From: Paenibacillaceae bacterium
GTDB lineage: Bacteria > Bacillota > Bacilli > Paenibacillales > NBRC-103111
Direction: 5' to 3'
NCBI GenBank assembly: GCA_020697475.1
Contig: JAJFMO010000102.1
Location: forward strand, 1 to 8,903
DNA: 8,903 nucleotides
The translations under genes and the position numbers were made by a program. Positions 1-6,593 of the stretch are shown here, piece by piece; position 1 is the first letter of the stretch, and each line of letters opens with the position of its first letter. The notes below the pieces were generated by a model that was not told the origin of the DNA, ran no database searches, and worked only from the letters and a program-made list of their open reading frames with translations.

Positions 1-1
1 T

Positions 2-1450
2 CAAGTATTAAGCCGGTTTCGCAACCGCAAGGATCAGAACGAGACGATCAAAGGAATTAAGCGCGGTACGGTCGACATCGTGATCGGTACGCATCGCTTG
101 TTATCGGCCGATGTGCAGTTCAAGGAGCTCGGGTTGCTGATCGTCGACGAGGAGCAGCGGTTCGGCGTCTCGCATAAGGAGAAGCTGAAGCGGCTGAAGA
201 CGAACGTGGATGTGCTCACGCTGACAGCCACTCCGATTCCTCGCACGCTTCATATGTCGATGCTCGGCGTTCGGGATTTGTCCGTCATCGAGACACCCCC
301 GGAAAACCGCTTTCCGGTGCAAACCTATGTGGTCGAGTACGGGCTGAGCCTGGTGCGCGAGGCGATCGAACGGGAGCTGTCCCGCGAAGGGCAAGTTTAC
401 TATTTGTTCAACCGGGTGCAAGGGATTACCCAGATGGCCGACCAAATCGCCGAACTGGTTCCCGATGCGAGAATCGCCGTGGCGCATGGACAGATGCAGG
501 AGCAGGAGCTCGAGCGCACGATTCTCGAATTTCTGGACGGCGAGTCCGACGTGCTGGTCAGCACCAGCATTATCGAGACTGGAGTGGACATCCCGAACGT
601 CAACACGCTGATCGTCCACGATGCCGACAGGATGGGGCTGTCGCAGTTGTACCAATTGCGCGGCCGGGTCGGCCGTTCGAACCGGATTGCGTACGCTTAT
701 TTCACTTATCAGCGGGACAAGGTGCTTAACGAAGTGGCGGAGAAGCGGCTGCAGGCGATCAAGGAATTCACCGAACTTGGCTCCGGCTTTAAGATCGCCA
801 TGCGCGACTTGTCCATCCGCGGGGCGGGCAATTTGCTTGGAGCCGAGCAACACGGGTTCATCGCCTCGGTCGGCTTCGATCTGTATTCGCAGATGCTGGC
901 TGATGAAATCGCCAAGCGGAAGGCGGAAATCCACGGCACAACCAAGGAAGAAGAAGCCGAATGGACTACCTTGTTTGACGTCGATGTCGATGCGTACTTG
1001 CCGTCCGACTATATTTACGACAGCATGCAGAAGATCGAAATTTACAAGAAAGTGGCCACGGTCCGATCACTCGAGGAAGCGGCCGATCTGGCGCTGGAAC
1101 TTGAAGACCGGTTCGGCAAATTGCCGCAGGCGGTGTCGAATTTGCTGACGGTGGCGCGTATCCGCGTATACGGCAAGGAATACGGGATCGAATCGATTAC
1201 GATGAAAGGCGACGACTTGCATATAAGGATGCGGTCCGATCAGATCGAACGGCTGGACGGCAATAAGTTGGTGAAGCTGGCTCAGACCTTCGACCGCCGG
1301 GTCAGCCTGTCGACGGGCTCGCAAATTGCCATGACGATGAAATGCAAGGGATTGAAGACAGAAGAATCCATGGCGTTGTTGGAACAATTTCTGATACAAT
1401 ACAATGGAGCTTTGAAGACGAAAGGGGTACTCCAGAATGTCGCTAATTAA
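2..1450 (+). CDS. mfd: Transcription-repair coupling factor Mfd, C-terminal part (5' end outside window)
   Basis: Mfd is a cytoplasmic DNA translocase that removes RNA polymerase stalled at lesions and recruits UvrA for nucleotide excision repair. The frame is open from base 2, so this is the last ~482 residues of a protein normally near 1,170-1,180. Visible are the RecG/Mfd-like helicase motifs: IGTHRLL, Walker B-type DEEQRFG (about bases 146-166), TATPIPRTLHMSMLG (motif III), VSTSIIETGVDIPN, and QLYQLRGRVGRS (motif VI). After these come the RDLSIRGAGNLLGAEQHG segment and the C-terminal regulatory domain that covers the UvrA-binding surface. The ATPase and UvrBC-homology N-terminal parts, including the RNA polymerase-interacting domain, lie upstream and cannot be checked. 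Its last 14 bases overlap the start of the next gene, which suggests co-transcription. No frameshift or missing motif is seen. Confidence 0.97.
   Translation, partial: QVLSRFRNRKDQNETIKGIKRGTVDIVIGTHRLLSADVQFKELGLLIVDEEQRFGVSHKEKLKRLKTNVDVLTLTATPIPRTLHMSMLGVRDLSVIETPPENRFPVQTYVVEYGLSLVREAIERELSREGQVYYLFNRVQGITQMADQIAELVPDARIAVAHGQMQEQELERTILEFLDGESDVLVSTSIIETGVDIPNVNTLIVHDADRMGLSQLYQLRGRVGRSNRIAYAYFTYQRDKVLNEVAEKRLQAIKEFTELGSGFKIAMRDLSIRGAGNLLGAEQHGFIASVGFDLYSQMLADEIAKRKAEIHGTTKEEEAEWTTLFDVDVDAYLPSDYIYDSMQKIEIYKKVATVRSLEEAADLALELEDRFGKLPQAVSNLLTVARIRVYGKEYGIESITMKGDDLHIRMRSDQIERLDGNKLVKLAQTFDRRVSLSTGSQIAMTMKCKGLKTEESMALLEQFLIQYNGALKTKGVLQNVAN
1376..1405 (+). promoter_or_regulatory. Candidate sigma-A promoter inside the end of mfd, for the foldase gene
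   Basis: TTGTTG at 1376-1381 and TACAAT at 1400-1405 are 18 bases apart. An overlapping alternative is TGATACAAT at 1392-1400, an extended -10. Transcription would start near 1407-1412, just upstream of the ribosome binding site at 1421-1427. The -35 match is poor (three of six), so this is a candidate only. Co-transcription with mfd is the other possibility. Confidence 0.35.
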
Positions 1451-2513
1451 CCGCAAGGCAACGATCCGATCTTTGACGTACGCTTTATGCTTTGCCCTCG
1501 CTGTCTTCGCGCTTGCCGGATGCGGAAAGAGCAGCGCCGCCACCGACGGCAGCAAAGTAATTGCGACTTACACGGGCGGGCAAGTGACGCAAGCCCAATT
1601 CGATAAATTTATGGCGATCAGCAGTTTTCTGAACCCGAACTTGCAACAATACACCGGGCAACCGGATTTCGCCGACCAGATGCTGCAGCAGATGATTGCC
1701 ACCGATTTGTTGGCAGCGAAAGCCGACAACAGAGCCAAGGCGTCCGCGGATGCCGATGTGAAGAGCCGGCTCGATCAATACACCCAGTTGTTTGAGGCGC
1801 AAGGAGGCAAGGGAGCGTTCGACCAGCAATTGAAGCAGAGCAATCTTGCCAAGGCCGACCTTCAGCACTATATGCAGCAGAACTTCTACGCGATCGGCGG
1901 CGCGGAAGCGGGCATTAACGAGAAAGACGTGAAGGACAACTACGATCAGATGCTGTCCGCCGATCCACACACGTTCGATATCGCCACGGTCAGTCATATC
2001 TTGATCGGACTGCAAGACCCGAACACCGGCCAGAATGTGCGGACGAAGGAAGAAGCTCTGAAGCGGGCTAACGAAGTGTTGGACAAGCTGAAGAACGGCG
2101 AAGATTTCGGTGCGCTTGCCAAACAATATTCCGACGACCCGGGTTCCAAGGACAACGGCGGAACGTATACCGACGCCCCGGTGTCCCAATGGGTTCCGGA
2201 GTTTTCCAAGGCTGCGGTAGAATTGCCGCTGAACCAGATCAGCACGCCGGTCGAGACCGATTACGGTTATCATATTATGAAGGTGACTGCACGCTCCACG
2301 CAGTCGTATGATGCGGTGAAGGAACAAATCCGTTCCCAGCTTGCGCAGAAGAGCATTTTCGATTTCATCGAGCAACAGCTGCCGGCATTGATTCAGACCG
2401 ACACGCTGAAGACGCAAGCCGGCGCCGCTCCGACTACGCCAGCCAATCCTGCAACCCCGGCCAGCCCGGTTTCTCCAGTTATGCCTTCCACGCCGCCGGC
2501 AGGAACACCGTAA
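1437..2513 (+). CDS. PrsA-like foldase lipoprotein with a parvulin peptidyl-prolyl isomerase domain
   Basis: Predicted extracytoplasmic foldase, anchored to the outer face of the membrane, that helps exported proteins fold by cis-trans isomerisation of prolyl bonds. The 358-residue product has a type II signal peptide: basic start (NRK), a hydrophobic stretch at about 13-27 and the lipobox LAGC with Cys29. An N-terminal SurA/PrsA-like helical region follows (about 40-180), then a parvulin domain at about 181-285. The parvulin domain shows the conserved SHIL histidine (His187), the FGALAKQYSDDPGSKDNGG segment and DYGYHIMKV. The tail from about 325 is rich in Pro, Thr and Ala, a plausible flexible spacer. 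The ATG is preceded by AAAGGGG at 1421-1427 with 9 bases spacing and overlaps the end of mfd. B. subtilis has no such gene between mfd and spoVT. It is not certain that it is the orthologue of the single B. subtilis PrsA, so no symbol is given. Confidence 0.92.
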   Translation: MSLINRKATIRSLTYALCFALAVFALAGCGKSSAATDGSKVIATYTGGQVTQAQFDKFMAISSFLNPNLQQYTGQPDFADQMLQQMIATDLLAAKADNRAKASADADVKSRLDQYTQLFEAQGGKGAFDQQLKQSNLAKADLQHYMQQNFYAIGGAEAGINEKDVKDNYDQMLSADPHTFDIATVSHILIGLQDPNTGQNVRTKEEALKRANEVLDKLKNGEDFGALAKQYSDDPGSKDNGGTYTDAPVSQWVPEFSKAAVELPLNQISTPVETDYGYHIMKVTARSTQSYDAVKEQIRSQLAQKSIFDFIEQQLPALIQTDTLKTQAGAAPTTPANPATPASPVSPVMPSTPPAGTP

Positions 2514-2517
2514 GTTA

Positions 2518-2568
2518 GGATGCGCAAGAAATGACCACAATTAAACTTTAATTTGTGGTCGCGCATCC
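2518..2568. repeat. Long imperfect inverted repeat (hairpin) just after the foldase gene
   Basis: Outer arms GGATGCGC (2518-2525) and GCGCATCC (2561-2568) are perfect complements. Inner arms GACCACAATTAAA (2533-2545) and TTTAATTTGTGGTC (2547-2560) pair with one bulged base. Seven unpaired bases sit only on the left side between inner and outer stems. No T-run follows on the + strand (CCCTATG), so it is not a standard intrinsic terminator. It begins five bases after the stop codon and could stabilise the mRNA 3' end. Confidence 0.7.
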
Positions 2569-2600
2569 CCTATGCGTTGATTTTCAAAATATGGACATAC

Positions 2601-2638
2601 TAAACACCACAGCGTCCTCGCCGTGGTGTTTATCGTTT
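2601..2638 (+). terminator. Probable intrinsic terminator of mfd-foldase unit
   Basis: TAAACACCAC (2601-2610) is the exact reverse complement of GTGGTGTTTA (2623-2632). After one A/C mismatch, GCG (2612-2614) and CGC (2619-2621) continue the stem to a TCCT tetraloop. The tail is only moderately T-rich (TTTATCGTTT, partly within the stem), so termination strength is uncertain. The arm composition would also allow function on the opposite strand, but no gene faces it. Confidence 0.5.
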
Positions 2639-2693
2639 GGGGGAGGCGCACAAAAAACCAAGCTTGAGCGGCACATGTCCAACTAACCCAAGG

Positions 2694-2724
2694 TGTATAA
2701 GAATTTAACCAGAAACGAATACTA
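2694..2724 (+). promoter_or_regulatory. Sigma-G-type promoter of spoVT
   Basis: GTATA at 2695-2699 matches the sigma-G -35 consensus (gHATR). AATACTA at 2718-2724 matches the -10 consensus CATWMTA at six of seven positions. The spacing is 18 bases, as in the known consensus. The predicted start near 2731 leaves a ~36-base leader holding GAGG at 2752-2755. In B. subtilis spoVT is transcribed by forespore sigma-G. SigF recognises a similar sequence and cannot be excluded. Confidence 0.7.
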
Positions 2725-2766
2725 TAGCCAATCATCCCCTACACAGAAAGCGAGGCATCGAGAAGT

Positions 2767-3309
2767 ATGAAAGCTACTGGAATCGTTCGTCGGATAGATG
2801 ATTTGGGCAGAGTCGTCATACCCAAGGAGATACGCAGGACGCTCAGGATTCGCGAAGGGGATCCGCTGGAAATTTTCGTCGATAGGGACGGGGAAGTCAT
2901 ACTTAAGAAATATTCTCCCATCGGCGAGTTGGGCGACTTTGCCAAGGAATACGCAGAATCTTTGTTTGAAAGCACAGGTCATATCGTCTTAATTTCCGAC
3001 CGGGACGCGGTAATCGCCGTATCCGGCGGGTCGAAGAAGGATTATTTGGAGAAGCAAGTCGGCGCGATGGTCGAAGACAGCATGGACAATCGCAAATCCC
3101 ATATGGAAACGACCACAGGGGAATATGAAATTTGCAAAGACGCGCAGGAAACCTATGGCTCTTACGTGGTTGCCCCGATTATTGCCGGAGGGGATCCGAT
3201 CGGCGCGGTGATTCTCGCCAGCAAGGACGACAGTGTACGTATGGGGCAGATGGAACTGAAGATGGCCGAGACAGCCGCCGCTTTCCTAGCCAAGCAGATG
3301 GAACAATAA
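2767..3309 (+). CDS. spoVT: Stage V sporulation transcription factor SpoVT
   Basis: Forespore DNA-binding regulator that adjusts, positively and negatively, late sigma-G-dependent genes. The product has 180 residues, against about 178 in B. subtilis. Residues 1-50 form an AbrB-type swapped-hairpin DNA-binding domain with the signature GIVRRIDDLGRVVIPKEIRR and IREGDPLEIFVDRDGEVILKKY. Residues ~58-178 match the GAF-like C-terminal domain seen in SpoVT, with VAPIIAGGDPIGAVIL and a closing helix. The ATG follows GAGG (2752-2755) with 11 bases spacing. It appears monocistronic: a sigma-G-type promoter lies upstream and a strong intrinsic terminator directly downstream. Nothing is missing or truncated. 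Confidence 0.97.
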   Translation: MKATGIVRRIDDLGRVVIPKEIRRTLRIREGDPLEIFVDRDGEVILKKYSPIGELGDFAKEYAESLFESTGHIVLISDRDAVIAVSGGSKKDYLEKQVGAMVEDSMDNRKSHMETTTGEYEICKDAQETYGSYVVAPIIAGGDPIGAVILASKDDSVRMGQMELKMAETAAAFLAKQMEQ

Positions 3310-3329
3310 AGTGTCCTCAATTCATAGTG

Positions 3330-3377
3330 AGCTTTCACAGGACGATGATTTCATCGCTCTGTGAAAGCTTTTTTCTT
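3330..3377 (+). terminator. Strong intrinsic terminator of spoVT
   Basis: AGCTTTCACAG (3330-3340) and CTGTGAAAGCT (3359-3369) form a perfect 11-bp outer stem. CGATGA and TCATCG continue the stem to a small ATTT loop. It is followed by TTTTTT at 3369-3374, then CTT. It lies 20 bases after the spoVT stop and just before the next promoter. Confidence 0.93.
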
Positions 3378-3395
3378 GTCTATGTATGGTATACT
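3367..3395 (+). promoter_or_regulatory. Extended -10 promoter of the MurJ/SpoVB-family gene
   Basis: TGGTATACT at 3387-3395 is a TGn-TATACT extended -10 element (five of six to TATAAT). The -35 region 17 bases upstream (3367-3372, GCTTTT) is poor, which extended -10 promoters tolerate, and it overlaps the terminator tail. The start of transcription would be near 3402, downstream of the ATG at 3386. This argues that translation starts at the later ATG, 3449. Confidence 0.55.
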
Positions 3396-3448
3396 GGCAG
3401 GGCAATGAAACTTGCGATTCGGGAAAAAATGGGGTTTTACAAGCGGCG

Positions 3449-5068
3449 ATGAAATCGGGTTTATTGAAAGGGGCGGCCATTCTCGGCGCAGCGGCGGTTA
3501 TCTCGAAGCTGCTCGGCACGATGCAGAAGATCCCTCTGCAAAATATCGCCGGGGACGGCGTATTCGGCATTTATAATATCGTTTATCCGTTTTACATCCT
3601 GATTTTGTATGTAGCGACGGCCGGGTTTCCGGTGGCCATCTCGATTTTCGTGGCGGAGCGGGCAGCGCGCGGCGATTATGGCGAGGCGCGACGGGTGCTG
3701 CGGGTCGCGGTCGCGATTTTGTCGGCCAGCGGTGTCGTCTGCTTCCTGCTGATGTTTTATGGCGCGGGTGCGATCGCCGCGGCAATCGGAGTGCCGGCCG
3801 CCGCTCCGGCGATTCGCAGCGTGTCATTCGCTCTGCTGCTTGCCCCCCTGATGGGCGCGTTGCGCGGCTATTTCCAAGGGCTGCAGCAAATGATGCCGAC
3901 GGCGGTGTCGCAGGTGGCGGAGCAATCGGTGCGCGTGGCGGCGATGATCTGGCTGTTGTTTTATTTGACCGGCATCGGCAGCAGCGACAGTTACGTGGCG
4001 GCGGGCGCCACGTTCGGCTCGACCGCCGGCGCACTCGCCGGCTTGCTGGTGATGCTTGGGTATTGGTGGCGCGAGCGGGCAGGGGCGAACGGTACCCTGC
4101 TTGCCGCAACTACTCCATTACCCGAGCCGTACGGCCGCTTGGCCAAGCGATTCGCGGCCTATGCGTTGCCGATTTGCCTCGGCTCGATCGTCTTGCCGAT
4201 GCTGTCGATCGCCGACGCCTTCACGATGCCGCGCTTGCTGCAGATGAACGGCGGCAACGAGCAATCGGCGCTCGTCGCCTTCGGCCTCTATAACCACGGG
4301 CTGCCGCTCGTGCAGCTTGTCTCGATGATCGCGACCTCGATGGCGGTGGCCCTCGTTCCGGCGATCGCTGAAGCGAAGCAATTGCGCCGGCCCGCCGTCA
4401 TCCGTTCGCGCACCGAGCAAGCGATGCGGCTCACCTGGCTCGTGTCGCTGCCGGCCTCGTTTGGGTTGGCTGTCGCGGCCGTGCCGCTGAACGTCATGTT
4501 CTACGAACGGCCGGACGGCTCGCTTGCGATGGCGATTCTCGCTTTCACGGCGGTGTTCAGCACCGTCAGCGTTGTCGCCGCAAGCATTCTGCAAGGCTTC
4601 GGCTCGGTTGTGCCGCCGGCGCTGAACATGCTGGCGGCGGCCGCCTTCAAGATCATCGGCAACGTGATCTTGACGCCCTTGTGGGGCATCGAAGGCGCTG
4701 CCGTTGCCGCGGTGTTGGCGTTCGCCGTCGTGTGCGGGCTGAACGTGCGCTTGCTCGTGCGGGCGACCGGCGCCCGCTTCGATTGGCGCGGGAGCGTCGT
4801 GCTCCCGCTCGCTTCCATTGCGCTGATGTGCTGCGCCATCGCGCTGTTTCTGTTCGCGGCCGCCGCCGTCCGCGAAGCGTTGCCGGACCGTCTCCCCGCA
4901 CGCGCGGTGGAGACGGTCGTGGCGCTGGGCGCCGTGCTTCTCGGCGCCCTCGTCTACCCGGCGGCGATGCTCCGCCTGGGTGCTGTCACCGCCGCCGACT
5001 TGGCGCTGTTGCCTTACGCGGCGCGCTTCACTCCCTGGCTCACCCGGCACGGCTGGGTGAAGCCGTAA
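3449..5068 (+). CDS. yabM: MurJ/SpoVB-family (MVF/MOP) polysaccharide or lipid II flippase, YabM-like
   Basis: Predicted polytopic inner-membrane transporter of the MOP superfamily, whose MurJ and SpoVB members move lipid-linked cell-wall precursors outward. With the start at 3449 it has 539 residues and about 14 hydrophobic segments. The N-terminus (KGAAILGAAAVISKLLGTMQKIPLQNIAGDG, written in parts: SKLLGTMQKIPLQ then IAGDGVFGIYN) and the GFPVAIS and RGYFQGLQ motifs are typical of this group. The position between spoVT and yabN corresponds to B. subtilis yabM. An in-frame ATG at 3386 would add 21 residues, but it lies inside the promoter -10 region and lacks a ribosome binding site. The 3449 start has only a weak, distant GGGG (3431-3434). 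The gene is markedly GC-rich towards its 3' end compared with spoVT. The substrate cannot be told from sequence: peptidoglycan precursor, cortex or another glycan. Confidence 0.9.
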   Translation: MKSGLLKGAAILGAAAVISKLLGTMQKIPLQNIAGDGVFGIYNIVYPFYILILYVATAGFPVAISIFVAERAARGDYGEARRVLRVAVAILSASGVVCFLLMFYGAGAIAAAIGVPAAAPAIRSVSFALLLAPLMGALRGYFQGLQQMMPTAVSQVAEQSVRVAAMIWLLFYLTGIGSSDSYVAAGATFGSTAGALAGLLVMLGYWWRERAGANGTLLAATTPLPEPYGRLAKRFAAYALPICLGSIVLPMLSIADAFTMPRLLQMNGGNEQSALVAFGLYNHGLPLVQLVSMIATSMAVALVPAIAEAKQLRRPAVIRSRTEQAMRLTWLVSLPASFGLAVAAVPLNVMFYERPDGSLAMAILAFTAVFSTVSVVAASILQGFGSVVPPALNMLAAAAFKIIGNVILTPLWGIEGAAVAAVLAFAVVCGLNVRLLVRATGARFDWRGSVVLPLASIALMCCAIALFLFAAAAVREALPDRLPARAVETVVALGAVLLGALVYPAAMLRLGAVTAADLALLPYAARFTPWLTRHGWVKP

Positions 5069-5070
5069 TC

Positions 5071-5085
5071 CGGCGCCCGGCGCCG
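5071..5085. repeat. Small GC-rich inverted repeat between flippase gene and yabN
   Basis: CGGCGC (5071-5076) and GCGCCG (5080-5085) could form a 6-bp hairpin with a 3-base loop two bases after the flippase stop codon. There is no T-run, so it is not a terminator. It may only reflect the high GC of the region. Confidence 0.4.
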
Positions 5086-5126
5086 ACGACAAAACCGCAT
5101 CCCACCCGAAAAGAGGTGTCGATTCC

Positions 5127-6140
5127 ATGCAAGCGAAAATTACGGTCGTCGGCTTGGGCAGCGGCGACGAGAATCAACTGACGCTCGGCGTCCTGCGTAA
5201 GCTTCAGCAGGCTGGCCGTCTCTATTTGCGAACTGCGGATCACCCTGTCGTCCCTTACCTGACAGGGCAATGCCCGGACTGGCAGAGCTTCGACGAGCTT
5301 TACGAATCAAGCGCCACATTCGAATCCGTCTACGAGACCATCGCCGAGCGATTGATCGCCGAAGCGCAGCAAACGGGCGGCGACATCGAAATCGTCTACG
5401 CCGTTCCCGGCCATCCGCTGGTCGCCGAGTACACCGTGCAGCTGTTGCGCGAGCGCTGCCCCCGGCACGGGATCGCCCTGCAACTGCTCGGCGGCGAAAG
5501 CTTTCTCGACCAAGCATTCTTAAGCTTCGGCTTCGATCCGATCGAAGGCTTCCAGTTGTTTGACGGCAGCCAATTCGAGCAGATTCGGATCGACCCGCGC
5601 AAACATTCGCTGATCGCGCAAGTGTACGATGTGTTTACCGCGTCCGAAGTGAAGCTTGGGCTGATGGAACATTTTCCCGACGATTATCCGGTTTATGCAG
5701 GTTATGCACTCGGCGTCGAAGGGGAGCAGCGCATCGTCGAACTCCCGCTCTACGAGCTGGACCGACAGGAACAGTACGGCAACCTGTTGTTGATCTGGGT
5801 GCCCCATACGGTGCAACCGGACATCGTTAACCGCAGTTTCGAGCATCTGTGGGGTCAAATCGCGAACGCTAGCGAATCAAGGAACACCCCGACAAACTCG
5901 TCGTCGGCCGCCAACCTCAAGGACAGCGCAACAAAGCTGGCGGCTGCGCTGGCTTCAGACGATCCCGAGTCCATGCAAAGCCTGATCGCCGACCTTTTGC
6001 TGCATCTGCTGATCCTTGTTCGCAACGAGGAGAACGTCGGCTCTTTTACCCTGACTGATATCGTCCGCGACTTGAACCAACACTTGAACCAACGCCTGAA
6101 CAAACGGTTTGGCCGCGATCATGCGGACCCCAACGTTTAA
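5127..6140 (+). CDS. yabN: YabN: tetrapyrrole-methylase-like domain fused to a degenerate, single MazG domain
   Basis: YabN proteins join an N-terminal SAM-dependent tetrapyrrole-methylase-like domain to C-terminal MazG nucleoside-triphosphate pyrophosphohydrolase modules. Here residues 3-225 look intact: ITVVGLGSGDENQLTLG (nucleotide-loop start), LRTADHPVV, YAVPGHPLVAEYTVQLL, GGESFLDQAF, DPIEGFQLFD, QVYDVFTASEVKLGLME and DYPVY. Residues 237-330 align by eye to the first MazG domain (SFEHLWGQIA, DDPESM, ADLLLHLLILVRNEENVGSFTLTDIVRDLN). The expected CPWDREQTH segment and EExxE motif are replaced by a Ser/Asn/Thr-rich stretch and LKDSATKL. The later ExxD keeps only Asp289. The second MazG domain of the usual ~490-residue protein is missing; the stop comes at 337. 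Pyrophosphohydrolase activity is therefore unlikely. The start is firm: AAGAGGTG at 5111-5118, 8 bases upstream. Confidence 0.88.
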   Translation: MQAKITVVGLGSGDENQLTLGVLRKLQQAGRLYLRTADHPVVPYLTGQCPDWQSFDELYESSATFESVYETIAERLIAEAQQTGGDIEIVYAVPGHPLVAEYTVQLLRERCPRHGIALQLLGGESFLDQAFLSFGFDPIEGFQLFDGSQFEQIRIDPRKHSLIAQVYDVFTASEVKLGLMEHFPDDYPVYAGYALGVEGEQRIVELPLYELDRQEQYGNLLLIWVPHTVQPDIVNRSFEHLWGQIANASESRNTPTNSSSAANLKDSATKLAAALASDDPESMQSLIADLLLHLLILVRNEENVGSFTLTDIVRDLNQHLNQRLNKRFGRDHADPNV

Positions 6141-6263
6141 AACGCAAGAAAATGACAACAATGGATTAACGTAAGCGAGTGCATCTGCGGCGAACGGCGA
6201 AAAAACTTTGAAAAGCGCGACCCTACTAGCAGGATTTTCCTACCGAACAAAGAATATTACAGC

Positions 6264-6312
6264 GTAAGCGAATTTCAAAACCATCGTTGCAGAGCAACTA
6301 TAATTAAGGAGG
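6264..6312 (+). promoter_or_regulatory. hup leader: small hairpin and strong Shine-Dalgarno
   Basis: AAGGAGG at 6306-6312 is a near-perfect ribosome binding site, 8 bases before the hup ATG. GTTGC-AGA-GCAAC (6286-6298) is a short hairpin directly upstream of it. GTAAGCGA at 6264-6271 repeats an identical 8-mer at 6171-6178. Elsewhere in the 180-base gap I see only weak promoter candidates (for example TTGAAA at 6208-6213 with no good -10 partner). Confidence 0.5.
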
Positions 6313-6320
6313 CAAGTGCG

Positions 6321-6593
6321 ATGAATAAAGCGGATTTGGTAAACAATATCGCGAAGAAGAGCGGAATGGCGAGGAAAGATGTTGAAGTGATCTTGTCCGG
6401 TTTCCTGGGTGAAGTGACCGAAGTGTTGTCCACCGGCGGCAAGGTCCAATTAGTCGGCTTCGGTACGTTCGAGACGCGCCAGCGCGGCAGCCGAGTTGGA
6501 CGCAACCCGCAAACCGGCAAAGAAATTCAAATTCCGGCAACCAACGTTCCGGCGTTCAAGGCAGGCAACAAGCTTAAAGAAGCGGTAAAATAA
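6321..6593 (+). CDS. hup: HU family DNA-binding protein
   Basis: HU is a small dimeric nucleoid protein that bends and compacts DNA. The product is 90 residues, the standard length. It shows the N-terminal helical dimerisation part (MNKADLVNNIAKKSGMARKD), the GFGTFETRQR strand and the DNA-binding arm signature GRNPQTGKEIQIP with the proline that intercalates into DNA, ending in FKAGNKLKEAV. The start is set by AAGGAGG 8 bases upstream. In B. subtilis the HU gene (hbs) lies elsewhere, so its position between yabN and rqcP is a lineage feature. Whether it is the only HU or a paralogue cannot be told from this window. It overlaps rqcP by one base (TAATG), so the two are almost certainly one transcript. 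Confidence 0.97.
   Translation: MNKADLVNNIAKKSGMARKDVEVILSGFLGEVTEVLSTGGKVQLVGFGTFETRQRGSRVGRNPQTGKEIQIPATNVPAFKAGNKLKEAVK

Noticed and set aside
101..934. 277-codon open frame on the - strand within mfd
   Set aside because: It is antisense to a clear mfd frame, has no ribosome binding site or recognisable domain, and is expected from the GC-rich codon pattern.
2639..2685. GGGGGAGG followed by a possible tiny gene
   Set aside because: The nearest ATG (in GCACATGTCC) gives only three codons before TAA, and no other start lies at a suitable distance.
4118..5128. 336-codon open frame on the - strand opposite the flippase gene
   Set aside because: Low-complexity His/Arg/Gly/Asp composition typical of antisense to a GC-rich Ala/Leu membrane protein; no domain or start signal.
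6299..6304. Perfect TATAAT just upstream of hup
   Set aside because: A start about 7 bases downstream would fall inside AAGGAGG and remove the ribosome binding site, and the only -35-like sequence (TTCAAA, 6274-6279) is 19 bases away. Probably chance in AT-rich sequence.
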